64,000 nt of DNA. Source: a virus. The notes beneath the pieces were generated by a model. The model worked only from the letters and a program-made list of their open reading frames with translations. It was not told where the DNA came from and searched no databases. Position 1 is the stretch's first letter, and the number at the start of each line of letters is the position of its first letter. This document shows positions 55,643 to 64,000 of this stretch, piece after piece. The stretch spans positions 1-64,000 of IMG/VR virus record IMGVR_UViG_3300034418_011473, one strand, 5' to 3'. The translations under genes and the position numbers were made by a program.

Positions 55643-56721
55643 TGCCTAGAGGAAAGAAAGCATCATTAACGGAGGCTGTCTCTAAGGAACTTAAGGCAAA
55701 TTTTGATTTGTCTAAGTTTAAGGAGAAAAAAATGCTTAATGCTAATGCTAAGTTTAAGCCCCAACAATGGATTCCACTTTCCCAAGCATTCCAGGATGTA
55801 ACTTCAATCCCTGGCATACCTGCAGGACATATTGTTTTGCTAAGAGGCCATTCTGATACCGGTAAGACAACCGCCTTAATTGAGGCGGCTGTCTCCGGTC
55901 AGAAAAGAGGTATTCTCCCTGTGTTTATTATCACAGAGATGAAATGGAGTTGGGAACATGCTAAAATGATGGGTCTTGAAATCAATGAAATAGTTGATGA
56001 AGAGACAGGTGAAATTACGGACTATAATGGTAACTTTATTTATGTAGATAGAGAAACTATTAATTCTATTGAAGACGTAGCAGCGTTTATTTTAGATTTG
56101 ATTGATGAACAAAAGAAAGGTAACCTACCTTATGACTTATTGTTCTTGTGGGATTCAATTGGTTCAGTACCATGCGAAATGTCACTCAAATCAAACAAAA
56201 ATAATAATGAATGGAATGCTGGCGCTATGTCTACCCAATTTGGTAATAATGTAAATCAGCGTATTGTTCTCTCGCGTAAAGAAAGCAGTCCATACACTAA
56301 TACACTAGTGTGTATTAATAAGGTGTGGACACTTAAACCTGAATCACCTATGGGTCAACCCAAGTTGATGAATAAAGGTGGATACGCTATGTGGTTTGAT
56401 TCAACATTTGTAGTAACATTTGGTAATGTAATGTCTGCAGGTACATCTAAAATTAAAGCAATTAAAGATGGTAAACAGGTAGAATTTGCTAAACGCACTA
56501 ATGTTCAGATTGATAAAAACCACATTAATGGAGTTACTACCAGAGGTAAAATTGTTATGACACCTCATGGGTTTATTAATGATAATGATAAAGAAATTAA
56601 AACCTACAAAGATGCCCATGCAGAAGCTTGGAGAGATATCTTAGGAGGTATTGATTTTGATATCATGGAAGAAGATCAAGAAGTACAAGACATTACTTCA
56701 TTCGAAAAAGAACCTGAATAA
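55642..56721 (+). CDS. uvsX: RecA-like recombinase (T4 UvsX-like)
   Basis: 359 residues (T4 UvsX 391). Walker A GHSDTGKT at residues 69-76 and Walker B LLFLWDS at 166-172. An acidic tail of about 17 residues follows a helix near the end. It promotes strand exchange and recombination-dependent replication with gp32. The start overlaps the gp32 stop, and its own stop overlaps the start of the nuclease gene, giving a three-gene translational chain. Confidence 0.94.
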   Translation: MPRGKKASLTEAVSKELKANFDLSKFKEKKMLNANAKFKPQQWIPLSQAFQDVTSIPGIPAGHIVLLRGHSDTGKTTALIEAAVSGQKRGILPVFIITEMKWSWEHAKMMGLEINEIVDEETGEITDYNGNFIYVDRETINSIEDVAAFILDLIDEQKKGNLPYDLLFLWDSIGSVPCEMSLKSNKNNNEWNAGAMSTQFGNNVNQRIVLSRKESSPYTNTLVCINKVWTLKPESPMGQPKLMNKGGYAMWFDSTFVVTFGNVMSAGTSKIKAIKDGKQVEFAKRTNVQIDKNHINGVTTRGKIVMTPHGFINDNDKEIKTYKDAHAEAWRDILGGIDFDIMEEDQEVQDITSFEKEPE

Positions 56722-57752
56722 TGATTAAGAAAGATTATCTAAAGATGCTCAATAACCTTGAGCAAGGGGAAAGTTCAACTAAACCTGGGCAACACGAAAG
56801 AGTTATTTTTATAGATGGCCTTAACCTGTTTTTACGAAACTTTGCTATATTAAATTTTGTTAATGGAAGTGGTAATCACATTGGGGGTTTAGCTGGCTTT
56901 CTCCGTTCTTTAGGTGCTTTAATAAATCAAATACAACCAACCTCAATATATATCGTGTTCGACGGAGTGGGTGCCTCCACTAACAGGAGGTACCTACTTC
57001 CCGAATACAAAACAGGTAGGAATATAAACCGAATTACAAATTGGGATATTTTTGAAAATGTTGATGACGAAAATGACGCTAAAGTAGATCAAATTATTCG
57101 TCTAATTCAATACCTAAAATGTCTCCCAGTTAAAGTAGTATCAATAGACAAAGTAGAAGCAGATGACATTATAGCCTATATGTCTAAGGATATGACTAAA
57201 CGTTTTAATACAAAGTCGTATATTGTTTCTAGTGACAGGGATTTCCTCCAATTGGTAGATGATAACATTACTGTTTATCGTCCAATAGAAAGGGAATTTT
57301 ACGACATTGCTACTGTAAAACAAAAATTTGGTATTGTCCCTGAAAACTTTATTCATTATAAAGTATTATTAGGGGATGCTTCCGATAAAGTACCTGGTAT
57401 TAAAGGGTTAGGTAAAAAGGGTGTACTTAAACGATTTCCTGAACTAGCAGATGGTCCTATGCCATTTGATAGATTATTTGATTTAAGTGAGGAACGACTC
57501 AAGGAAAGTGTAGTATATGCACGAGTAATTCAAGATTGGGACAAGCTTCTAAATACTAAAAAAATTATGGATTTGGAAATTCCAATGGTATCAGAAGAAG
57601 AAAAGGAATACCTTTCACAATTACCCTTGGAACAACTCAATGAATTACGTATCTTGGAGTTTATGAGTTTATATAGTGAAGATGGGTTAAACCATCTCAT
57701 TAAGAATACAGAGTTTTGGTTAAAAGATACATTCACACGATTAATATATTAA
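56721..57752 (+). CDS. 5'-3' exonuclease/flap nuclease (T4 RNase H-like)
   Basis: 343 residues. Removes RNA primers and flaps during lagging strand synthesis. FEN-family acidic blocks are present: VIFIDGLNLFLRNF near residue 28, SIYIVFDGVGASTNRRYLLPEYK near 76-98, VEADDIIAYMSKD near 144-156, and SSDRDFLQLVDDN near 167-179. The helix-hairpin-helix region LGDASDKVPGIKGLGKKG at about 215-232 follows. Length is close to T4 Rnh (305). It is in operon with uvsX and the helicase gene. Confidence 0.93.
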   Translation: MIKKDYLKMLNNLEQGESSTKPGQHERVIFIDGLNLFLRNFAILNFVNGSGNHIGGLAGFLRSLGALINQIQPTSIYIVFDGVGASTNRRYLLPEYKTGRNINRITNWDIFENVDDENDAKVDQIIRLIQYLKCLPVKVVSIDKVEADDIIAYMSKDMTKRFNTKSYIVSSDRDFLQLVDDNITVYRPIEREFYDIATVKQKFGIVPENFIHYKVLLGDASDKVPGIKGLGKKGVLKRFPELADGPMPFDRLFDLSEERLKESVVYARVIQDWDKLLNTKKIMDLEIPMVSEEEKEYLSQLPLEQLNELRILEFMSLYSEDGLNHLIKNTEFWLKDTFTRLIY

Positions 57753-57756
57753 GGTT

Positions 57757-59118
57757 TTGACATTAAATTCTCTTGCGACATACGGTACATCATTTCAAAT
57801 AAAAGTATTATCATCACTCCTTACACATAAGGAGTTTCTTCAAAATATACATGATGTATTAAGTGAAGAATATTTTGATAATAATGCCCATAAGTGGATT
57901 ATTGGGCAAATTCTAGATTATTATGAAAAATACCATACAACACCAACAATGGAGGTGTTGAAGGTAGAAATGAAAAAGGTTGAAAATGAAGTACTTCAAC
58001 TTTCAATCAAAGAACAACTTAGAGAGGCCTACCAGGCATCTAATGAAGATTTAGAATATGTTGAAAAGGAATTTTCTTCATTTTGTAAAAATCAACAATT
58101 AAAAAAAGCCCTACTTAACTCAGTAGACTTACTCAACTCAGGTGATTTTGAATCTATTAGAGGATTAATTGATAATGCTTTAAAAGCAGGTGCTGAAAAA
58201 AATATAGGACATGAATATATTAAAGATACAGAAGCTCGTTACCGAGAAGAAGCAAGAACTATTGTACCAACCCCTTGGGGTAAATTTAATGATCTTATGC
58301 AGGGGGGTCTGGGTAACGGAGATTTTGGTCTTATATTTGGTAACCCTGGAGGTGGTAAGTCGTGGACTTTGGTCGCGCTTGGCGGGTATGCTGTAAAGAT
58401 GGGTTATAATGTAGTGCACTATACTTTAGAACTTGGCGAAGATTATGTAGGGCGACGCTACGATGCATTTTTCACAGGTAAGCCAGTAGATACACTATTT
58501 AAAAATAGAGAACGAATTGAAGAAATAGTTAAAGAACTCCCAGGCCAACTTATTATTAAGGAATATGCTCCAGGACAAGCAACTATTAATACACTTCGTT
58601 CACACTTACAAAAATGTGAAGACTTAACCTTCAAACCTGATTTAGTTATTATTGATTATGTAGATCTTCTTTCATCAAAGAAACGAGTTAATGATAGAAA
58701 AGGAGAAATAGATGATATTTATCTAAGCACTAAAGGTCTTGCTAAAGAGTTACAATTGCCTGTTTGGTCTGTTTCCCAAGTAAATAGAGCAGGGGCAAAA
58801 GATGACGTAATTGAAGGTGATAAAGCTGCTGGCAGTTATGACAAAATCATGATTACCGACATAGCGATATCTCTTTCACGTAAAAAAGAGGATAAAGTAA
58901 ATGGCACAGGTAGATTCCACATTATGAAAAATAGATACGGAATGGATGGAATGACATTCTCAGTAGTAGCAGACACATCTACTGGCCATTTTGAAGTTAC
59001 GGATCACCATTTTGATGATAGTGATAGTCCTCGTCCTGTTCAACAGATTGAAGGTACAAATTTAACTACTTTAGATCGAGACGTTTTAGCGCAACAATTT
59101 TTTCAATTAAACACTTAA
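57757..59118 (+). CDS. gp41: Replicative DNA helicase (DnaB-type, T4 gp41-like)
   Basis: 453 residues, hexameric helicase of the replisome (T4 gp41 475). An N-terminal DnaB-type domain covers residues 1-150. The RecA core has Walker A GNPGGGKS at residues 195-202, Walker B LVIIDYVDLL at about 305-314 and the SVSQVNRAG block near 342. The start is TTG, since no ATG or GTG lies earlier in frame near the nuclease stop and the next Met would cut into the N-domain. A C-terminal tail of 40 residues is variable. No primase gene is seen in the window. Confidence 0.93.
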   Translation: MTLNSLATYGTSFQIKVLSSLLTHKEFLQNIHDVLSEEYFDNNAHKWIIGQILDYYEKYHTTPTMEVLKVEMKKVENEVLQLSIKEQLREAYQASNEDLEYVEKEFSSFCKNQQLKKALLNSVDLLNSGDFESIRGLIDNALKAGAEKNIGHEYIKDTEARYREEARTIVPTPWGKFNDLMQGGLGNGDFGLIFGNPGGGKSWTLVALGGYAVKMGYNVVHYTLELGEDYVGRRYDAFFTGKPVDTLFKNRERIEEIVKELPGQLIIKEYAPGQATINTLRSHLQKCEDLTFKPDLVIIDYVDLLSSKKRVNDRKGEIDDIYLSTKGLAKELQLPVWSVSQVNRAGAKDDVIEGDKAAGSYDKIMITDIAISLSRKKEDKVNGTGRFHIMKNRYGMDGMTFSVVADTSTGHFEVTDHHFDDSDSPRPVQQIEGTNLTTLDRDVLAQQFFQLNT

Positions 59119-59134
59119 AAACAATAAACTGAGA

Positions 59135-60118
59135 ATGTCTAAAAGTAATTTACTTACGGAAAGGGTCGTCTATAAACCCTTTGAATACCCAAAAGCCCAT
59201 GAATATTGGCTTAAACAACAACAAGCGCACTGGTTACATACTGAGGTGCCTATGATGAGTGATATTAATGATTGGAAACAAAACTTAAACGAAACTGAAA
59301 AAAATATTATTGGCTCTATCCTAAAGGGATTTGCCCAAACTGAAACAGTAGTAAATGATTACTGGAGTGGTTTGGTAACTAAATGGTTTCGAAAGCCTGA
59401 AATAATAATGATGGCAACTACATTTGGTGCCTTTGAAACAATACATGCTGAAGCATACTCACTATTAAATGAAGAACTTGGACTCGACGACTTTAGCGAA
59501 TTTCTCGAAGACGAAACTACAATGGCAAAGATTGAAAACCTTATGTCAGTTAGGGATAGTTTTAATGGCGAAAAGGATTGGCACGAAATTGCCAAATCAC
59601 TCGCAATATTCTCAGCATTCACAGAAGGAGTTAACCTCTTTTCATCTTTCGCCATACTACTCTCTTTTAAGATGCGAAACAAACTTAAGGGAGTGGGTCA
59701 AATTGTTGAATGGAGTATTAGAGACGAAAGTATGCACTCCGAAGCGGGATGTTGGTTATTTAGAACACTTATCGAGGAAAACCCGGAGCTCAACACTCCA
59801 GAGCTCAAAACCGCGATAACAGAAGCAGCCCTTCTTTCATTACAACTTGAATTAGACTTTATTGAAAAAGTTTATGAGTTAGGTGACCTTGAAGGATGTG
59901 CTAAAGAAGATTTAATTTCATTTATTAAAAATCGAGTCAATACAAAAATGAGTGACTTAGGTTACGAAGGAGTAGTTAATGGAATTGATCCTAATGCTCT
60001 TAAGAGAATGAAATGGTTTGATTCTTTATCAGCAGGAAAACAACATACCGACTTCTTTGCATCAAGGGTAACTAATTATTCTAAGGGAACAAAACAGTGG
60101 GATGAATCAATATTTTAA
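59135..60118 (+). CDS. nrdB: Ribonucleotide reductase small subunit (class I)
   Basis: 327 residues. Holds the diiron-tyrosyl radical cofactor that starts ribonucleotide reduction in NrdA. All ligands can be placed: Glu70, Glu101, His104, Glu164, Glu198 and His201, with the radical Tyr108 in FETIHAEAYSLL. The C-terminal tail (FASRVTNYSKGTKQWDESIF) carries the peptide that docks on NrdA. It precedes nrdA by 3 nt, the reverse of the usual host order. It supplies deoxynucleotides for phage DNA synthesis. Confidence 0.95.
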   Translation: MSKSNLLTERVVYKPFEYPKAHEYWLKQQQAHWLHTEVPMMSDINDWKQNLNETEKNIIGSILKGFAQTETVVNDYWSGLVTKWFRKPEIIMMATTFGAFETIHAEAYSLLNEELGLDDFSEFLEDETTMAKIENLMSVRDSFNGEKDWHEIAKSLAIFSAFTEGVNLFSSFAILLSFKMRNKLKGVGQIVEWSIRDESMHSEAGCWLFRTLIEENPELNTPELKTAITEAALLSLQLELDFIEKVYELGDLEGCAKEDLISFIKNRVNTKMSDLGYEGVVNGIDPNALKRMKWFDSLSAGKQHTDFFASRVTNYSKGTKQWDESIF

Positions 60119-60121
60119 ATT

Positions 60122-61831
60122 ATGGACGGAAACATTATAGCAGATACAACAAATTGGGTAAAAGGTAAAGATTACCCTGAATGGATGGATGAGGTAGGCG
60201 TAGCAACTATCTCAAAAGGATATTTACTCCCAGATGAAACACCTAGAAAAGCATATAGAAGGGTTGCCAAAGCAATCGCGGAAAGAATACGTAAGCCAGA
60301 ACTTGAAGGCAAGTTTTTTAAGTACATTTGGAATGGTTGGATTGGTCTTGCTAGCCCCGTATTATCTAACACCGGTACCGACCGTGGTTTACCTATATCT
60401 TGCTTTGGGATTGATACCCCTGATTCGATTCGTGGGATTGGTCTTACTAATGCGGAACTTATGAAATTAACTGCCCTGGGGGGTGGTGTTGGAATTTCGG
60501 TAAGTAGAATCCGCCCTAGGGGTACAAATATTACAGGTAACGGTAAATCCGAAGGAGTAGTACCATGGTGTAAAATCTACGATTCAGCAATTATCGCAAC
60601 TAACCAAGGCTCAGTTCGTAGAGGTGCTGCATCTGTAAATTTAGATATTAATCATCCTGACATTAAAGAATTTATGCAAATTCGAAGACCAAAGGGTGAT
60701 CCAAATAGACAATGTCTTAATCTTCACCAATGTGTAGTTGTAGATGATGCTTTTATGCGTCGTTTACAAGACCGAGATAGTGAGGCAATGGAAATTTGGC
60801 TTGAAATTTTAAAAACCCGTGTAGAAACAGGTGAACCTTACATCATGTTTAAGGATAATGTTAACAAAAATAATCCGTTAGCATATGCTATGAACAATCT
60901 TGATGTAAGTATGACTAACATATGCACAGAAATAACATTACATACCGATGAAGAACATTCCTTTATCTGCTGTCTTAGCTCCCTCAATCTTGCGAAGTAT
61001 GATGAGTGGAAAGACACAGACGTCGTTGAAACCTCGATCAGGTTCCTCGACGGAGTCATGCAAGAATTTATAGATAAATCAAATGGTAAAGATTCATTAA
61101 TCCGAACCCATCGTCATGCCCAAAAGGGTAGAGCATTGGGTTTAGGTGTAATGGGTTGGCACTCATTCCTCCAAAAGAAAAACTTACCATTTAACTCTAT
61201 TGCTTCAACTGCTTGGACCCATACTATTTTTAGTGATATTAGACAAAAAGCTGAAGCTACTTCAAGAGCATTAGCCCAAGAATATGGTGAGCCTACTTGG
61301 TGTAAAGGTACAGGTATGAGAAACACTCATTTACTTGCTATTGCACCTACAGTATCTAATTCTAGACTTAATAATTGTTCTGCTGGTATTGAACCAATCC
61401 CAGCTAACATTTATACTTTTAATGGGGCTAAAGGAACATTTATTGTAAAAAATAAAGAATTAGAATGTTTGCTTGAAGGTAAAGGACATAACACTGAAAA
61501 AGTATGGGATGCTATTTTAGCAGACAATGGATCAGTACAAAACCTTCCACATGATGTTCTTACTGAAGAAGAAAAAGAAGTATTTTTGACATTTAGTGAA
61601 GTCAATCAACTTGAATTGGTTAGACAAGCTGCTACTAGACAAAAGTATATTGACCAAACACAATCTTTAAATCTTTCATTTGACCCTACTGACTCCCCTA
61701 GATGGATTAATCAGGTTCATATGGAAGCTCACAAGTTGGGAGTTAAAACACTCTATTATCTTCGCACGGACAGCGTTATAAAGGGCGATTTGGGCTCTAG
61801 AACTTCTGATTGCGTAAGTTGCGACGGATAA
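60122..61831 (+). CDS. nrdA: Ribonucleotide reductase large subunit without ATP-cone
   Basis: 569 residues, short for class I (E. coli NrdA 761). The active-site residues are present: Cys94 (LPISCFG), Asn266-Cys268-Glu270 (TNICTE), Cys283/284 (FICCLSS), the radical-path pair Tyr545-Tyr546 (TLYYLRTDS), and the C-terminal redox pair Cys564/Cys567 (SDCVSCDG). The N-terminal ATP-cone that gives overall activity control is absent; the protein begins close to the catalytic 10-stranded barrel. A reductase not switched off by dATP would suit a phage. It follows nrdB. Confidence 0.95.
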   Translation: MDGNIIADTTNWVKGKDYPEWMDEVGVATISKGYLLPDETPRKAYRRVAKAIAERIRKPELEGKFFKYIWNGWIGLASPVLSNTGTDRGLPISCFGIDTPDSIRGIGLTNAELMKLTALGGGVGISVSRIRPRGTNITGNGKSEGVVPWCKIYDSAIIATNQGSVRRGAASVNLDINHPDIKEFMQIRRPKGDPNRQCLNLHQCVVVDDAFMRRLQDRDSEAMEIWLEILKTRVETGEPYIMFKDNVNKNNPLAYAMNNLDVSMTNICTEITLHTDEEHSFICCLSSLNLAKYDEWKDTDVVETSIRFLDGVMQEFIDKSNGKDSLIRTHRHAQKGRALGLGVMGWHSFLQKKNLPFNSIASTAWTHTIFSDIRQKAEATSRALAQEYGEPTWCKGTGMRNTHLLAIAPTVSNSRLNNCSAGIEPIPANIYTFNGAKGTFIVKNKELECLLEGKGHNTEKVWDAILADNGSVQNLPHDVLTEEEKEVFLTFSEVNQLELVRQAATRQKYIDQTQSLNLSFDPTDSPRWINQVHMEAHKLGVKTLYYLRTDSVIKGDLGSRTSDCVSCDG

Positions 61832-61841
61832 GAAAAGTGTA

Positions 61842-61849
61842 ATATGTAT
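61842..61849 (+). promoter_or_regulatory. Variant of ATATTTAT element (ATATGTAT)
   Basis: One mismatch to the octamer; flanking TGTA...AACAAA resembles the exact copies. 26 nt before the holin-like gene. Confidence 0.3.
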
Positions 61850-61875
61850 AACAAACCTATAAAATTTTAAATATT

Positions 61876-62058
61876 ATGAAAGAAAAAACATTAGGAATTA
61901 TTAGACACGCCTTGACGTTTGTTGGGGGTGTGTTGGTAACACAAGGCGTTATCGATGACGCTTTATTTGCTGAATTATTTGGTGCTGTAATGACAATCGT
62001 TGGTGGTGTCTGGTCAGTAGTAGATAAAAACAAAGCAACGTCCGAAGCAGAAGCTTAA
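61876..62058 (+). CDS. Holin-like small membrane protein
   Basis: 60 residues. Two hydrophobic segments, about 8-25 (IIRHALTFVGGVLVTQGV) and 28-48 (DALFAELFGAVMTIVGGVWSVV), end in a charged tail. The pattern RHALTFVGGVL ... GAVMTIVGGVWSVVDK matches small holins of the Pam3-gp28 type. It would open the inner membrane at the end of infection. It leads the lysis-like cassette and is followed by a probable terminator. Confidence 0.75.
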   Translation: MKEKTLGIIRHALTFVGGVLVTQGVIDDALFAELFGAVMTIVGGVWSVVDKNKATSEAEA

Positions 62059-62075
62059 GATATCTTTAACCAAAC

Positions 62076-62117
62076 TTAGGGGTCTAATCAGTTATAAAAT
62101 GCTGGTTAGGCCCCTAA
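62076..62117 (+). terminator. Probable terminator after holin-like gene
   Basis: A 16-bp stem with two G-T pairs (62076-62091 with 62102-62117), 10-nt loop, followed by an AT-rich stretch (TAATTTTAT), a weaker T-run than the others. Confidence 0.65.
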
Positions 62118-62133
62118 TAATTTTATATAAAAT

Positions 62134-62400
62134 ATGAAGGCACCCATAAGCTTTGAGCAGTTTACTAAAAACCCTGTTGCAGCAATAGCATTTGCCGCAT
62201 TGATTGTAATAGGATATTTGTACATGGATATGATGAATATTCATGAAGCACAATTAAAAAATTTAGAATCTTCTTGTATTCAAAGAATTGATGATCACAA
62301 AGAAAGAATTGAATCTTTAGAAACTACTATTGTTAGATACGAAGATAAGTTAGAATTAATTAACGAAAAGTTACTAGAATGTTTAGGTACCAACGATTAA
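62134..62400 (+). CDS. Inner-membrane spanin-like protein
   Basis: 88 residues. A single transmembrane segment at about residues 14-31 (VAAIAFAALIVIGYLYMD) is followed by a coiled coil at about 38-82. This is the layout of an i-spanin, anchored in the inner membrane with a periplasmic helix. The gene overlaps the following lipoprotein gene by 22 nt, as paired spanin genes often do. The role is inferred from topology and overlap. Confidence 0.62.
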   Translation: MKAPISFEQFTKNPVAAIAFAALIVIGYLYMDMMNIHEAQLKNLESSCIQRIDDHKERIESLETTIVRYEDKLELINEKLLECLGTND

Positions 62401-62915
62401 TCCCTCTTTTATTTATGATGGGTTGTGGTTTAACTTCACCACCCCCTAGTCTTACTACTACTACTATTAAACCTATTTCTGATACTGTAGTTGTAATTTC
62501 ACCTTCCCCACTTCTTGATAATATAGAATCTACTTTAGAAATGGCTGATGAAGTTATGAGTAAACGAGAAAAAGAACAAAATCTTCTTAATAGAAAAATT
62601 TATGATTTAGTAAATACTGTCTCTCAAGAAGAAGAATTAATTGCTGAATTACAAAGAAAATTAGTTGTTAAAGATAGTATTATCAAAAATAAAAGTATTC
62701 AACTTGAAGCTACTTTAGAAAAATTAGAATCAACTCAATATCAAGTAGAAAACACTGAAGAAATAATTCAAAGATATATATTATCTTATAATGTGTTATT
62801 AGAAGAAAACAGTATCCTCCAATCAGAGTTAGATAAAACTTACTCTCAAGTAGAATACTTAGATTCTTTAATTTTTACTAATAAAAAACTTACTAAAGTT
62901 TACGAATCAAATTAA
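62379..62915 (+). CDS. Coiled-coil lipoprotein, o-spanin-like
   Basis: 178 residues. A signal peptide with lipobox MMGC gives a lipid-modified Cys16, then a Pro/Thr-rich linker (PPPSLTTTT) and a long coiled coil at about 45-175. A typical o-spanin is short, so this long coiled coil is atypical; it may instead be an envelope-bridging lipoprotein. Together with the overlapping i-spanin-like gene it could fuse the two membranes at lysis. The start is within the previous gene. Confidence 0.6.
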   Translation: MFRYQRLIPLLFMMGCGLTSPPPSLTTTTIKPISDTVVVISPSPLLDNIESTLEMADEVMSKREKEQNLLNRKIYDLVNTVSQEEELIAELQRKLVVKDSIIKNKSIQLEATLEKLESTQYQVENTEEIIQRYILSYNVLLEENSILQSELDKTYSQVEYLDSLIFTNKKLTKVYESN

Positions 62916-62918
62916 TCA

Positions 62919-63221
62919 ATGAAAGAATTTTTACTAGGAATAGGAATCAATGTTGGGTTAGCAGTATCTGGCTTTTTTGGAAGTTTATTACTAGTAGGAC
63001 AACAAAAAGATTTAAACCTTAAAGAACAAATCATTTCTATTATTGGTGGTACTATGTCCGCTAATTATCTCACCCCAATAGTAATTGATGCTATGGGTTC
63101 TGATAATGAGTCCCTCCATTTTGGAATGGCTTTCGTAATTGGATTTGGAGGTTTAAAAGTAGTAGAACATTTTTATCACAAATGGTTTAATAAAAAAGAA
63201 AATGACTCTAGTAATAATTAA
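62919..63221 (+). CDS. Small membrane protein, possible second holin
   Basis: 100 residues with two or three hydrophobic segments (about 5-26, 38-58, 68-84) and a basic, Asn-rich tail. It overlaps the following membrane gene by 20 nt. In the lysis-like cassette it could be a holin or antiholin, but no family is certain. Confidence 0.62.
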   Translation: MKEFLLGIGINVGLAVSGFFGSLLLVGQQKDLNLKEQIISIIGGTMSANYLTPIVIDAMGSDNESLHFGMAFVIGFGGLKVVEHFYHKWFNKKENDSSNN

Positions 63222-63504
63222 CTTAATTTGTAATATAGTACTTTGCGCTGCAGGTACTTTATTTTTTTTAGCTTTATTTGCTCATAAATCTAGTATTGTT
63301 CATAAATGGAAAGCATTACATCATTGGACTTTAAAAACTGGGCTTAGTGCTTTCATAGCAGGTTCTTTATTTAATGTTTTAACCTTATCATCTCCTCCCT
63401 GGAGTGAAGTAGTATTAAATATAGGATTAGCTTTAATTTTTACTTGGGCTTCTTACTTTCATTACAAATTTTTTTACCCTAGTAAAAAATACCAAAACAA
63501 ATAA
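63202..63504 (+). CDS. Three-helix membrane protein of unknown function
   Basis: 100 residues. Hydrophobic segments at about 3-26, 46-62 and 69-88, with a basic loop HKSSIVHKWKALHHW between the first two. No motif is recognised. It starts inside the previous gene and its stop overlaps the thermonuclease start, so it belongs to the same message. Confidence 0.6.
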   Translation: MTLVIINLICNIVLCAAGTLFFLALFAHKSSIVHKWKALHHWTLKTGLSAFIAGSLFNVLTLSSPPWSEVVLNIGLALIFTWASYFHYKFFYPSKKYQNK

Positions 63505-63869
63505 TGTTTTTATATTGTTATAATGCTAAACTCGATAGAGTAGTTGACGGAGACACCATAGATGCTATGGTAGATTTAGGATTTAGCACTTGGAAACACG
63601 TTAGAATTAGACTAAACGGAATAGATGCTTATGAATCCAGAACTAAAGATTTAGAGGAAAAAGAAAAAGGATTAAAAGCAAAAGCTAGAGTAGAAGAATT
63701 ATTAGCTTCAACTAATGGTAATTTTATTTTATATTCTAAAGGAGTAGGAAAATATGGTAGGTGTTTAGGCGAAATAAAAATAGAACGTAGCATACACGAT
63801 ACTGTCAATTTAAACGAATTACTCATTAATGAAGGTTTAGCAGTCCCTTATGAGGGAGGCGCAAGATAA
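63504..63869 (+). CDS. Thermonuclease (SNase-like) protein
   Basis: 121 residues with the staphylococcal nuclease fold pattern: VVDGDTIDAMVDLGF near 13-27, VRIRLNGIDAYESR near 33-46 (Arg and Glu near the active site), then a Lys/Glu helix, and GKYGRCLGEI near 82-91 with the second Arg. The Ca-binding Asp is the DGDT pair. No signal peptide, so it would act in the cytoplasm, perhaps on host DNA. Small size is near the domain minimum. Confidence 0.88.
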   Translation: MFLYCYNAKLDRVVDGDTIDAMVDLGFSTWKHVRIRLNGIDAYESRTKDLEEKEKGLKAKARVEELLASTNGNFILYSKGVGKYGRCLGEIKIERSIHDTVNLNELLINEGLAVPYEGGAR

Positions 63870-63870
63870 A

Positions 63871-63902
63871 TTTGGAAACTTGAACCTTTGTATGTATATT
63901 TA
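63871..63902 (+). promoter_or_regulatory. Possible Bacteroidota-type promoter
   Basis: TTTG at 63871-63874 and TATATTTA at 63895-63902 with a 20-nt spacer, like the Bacteroidota consensus TTTG/TAnnTTTG except the last base. It lies 4 nt before the ATG of the gene leaving the window. Confidence 0.3.
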
Positions 63903-63906
63903 ATAC

Positions 63907-64000
63907 ATGCATTCAATTGAGGTTATCGAAAAGAATTTGTCAAAGCTTCAAAAGCTGAATTACAATCAATTTTTCTGGTGGCGTCGCTGGACTCGTATGG
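63907..64000 (+). CDS. Partial hypothetical protein cut by the window end
   Basis: Open for 31 codons from ATG at 63907 to the window end, beginning MHSIEVIEKNLSKLQKLNY, with an aromatic-basic segment FFWWRRWTR near the break. It may be a small cytoplasmic phage protein. Too little is present to classify. Confidence 0.5.
   Translation, partial: MHSIEVIEKNLSKLQKLNYNQFFWWRRWTRM

Noticed and set aside
61411-61605. Antisense frames over nrdA and other replication genes
   Set aside because: Short, nested in conserved genes, no supporting signals.
1-64000. Prophage attachment sites, integrase or insertion sequences
   Set aside because: None seen; the content is of a lytic-type phage.

Overview
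The window is a contiguous piece of a T4-type myovirus genome (contractile tail). Apart from the antisense shadow frames, every gene is on the + strand. It is AT-rich, gap-free and reads like lytic-phage DNA: there is no integrase, tRNA, CRISPR array or insertion sequence. A Bacteroidota host, probably flavobacterial, is my inference. Start codons usually follow A-rich stretches without a Shine-Dalgarno sequence. The first gene has a signal peptide ending in the LFSQ style common in Flavobacteriia. Several fiber domains are of the kind seen in environmental Bacteroidota phages.

Layout. 21-10038 is the packaging and head block: a coiled-coil envelope protein, large terminase (gp17), portal (gp20), three uncharacterised or core-like proteins, prohead protease (gp21), acidic scaffold (gp22) and major capsid protein (gp23). 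10144-13366 is an unusual metabolic insert: a pentein-fold guanidino-modifying enzyme, a phosphatidylserine decarboxylase homologue, a PhoH-like ATPase and two unknowns. 13368-21410 holds two large fiber or adhesin proteins and small companions. 21441-36795 is neck, tail and baseplate: gp13, gp14, gp15, sheath gp18, tube gp19, a gp26-like tail assembly protein with a probable recoded extension, tape measure, hub proteins (one with a C-terminal peptidase) and a LysM protein. 36823-50797 is the fiber block: a 2890-residue collagen-like protein, a tandem pair of small beta proteins, a self-cleaving S74 fiber and an 844-residue fiber. 50840-53137 is a two-domain glycosyltransferase. 53139-61831 is replication and nucleotide metabolism: family A polymerase core, gp32, UvsX, 5'-3' nuclease, DnaB-type helicase, NrdB and NrdA. 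61876-63869 is a lysis-like membrane cassette (holin, spanin-like pair, further membrane proteins) plus a thermonuclease. A gene start runs off the right end.

Regulation. The octamer ATATTTAT occurs exactly 17 times in the short gaps just before genes. It divides the structural genes into plausible late operons and is my candidate late control element. Its core TATTTATA is the reverse complement of the T4 late promoter TATAAATA. Three strong intrinsic terminators, two of them with C(UUCG)G loops, and a probable fourth separate operons.

Highest-value observations: (1) the ATATTTAT motif family, often only 4-5 nt before ATG; (2) a probable +1/-2 programmed frameshift on a T7 run joining the gp26-like gene to the next frame, just before the tape measure; (3) a giant Gly-Thr-Ser/Gly-Ser-Ser collagen-like fiber carrying five copies of a two-cysteine domain; (4) a GT4 plus heptosyltransferase-like glycosyltransferase next to that hydroxyl-rich fiber, suggesting self-glycosylation; (5) pentein and pyruvoyl-decarboxylase enzymes translationally coupled inside the late structural operon.
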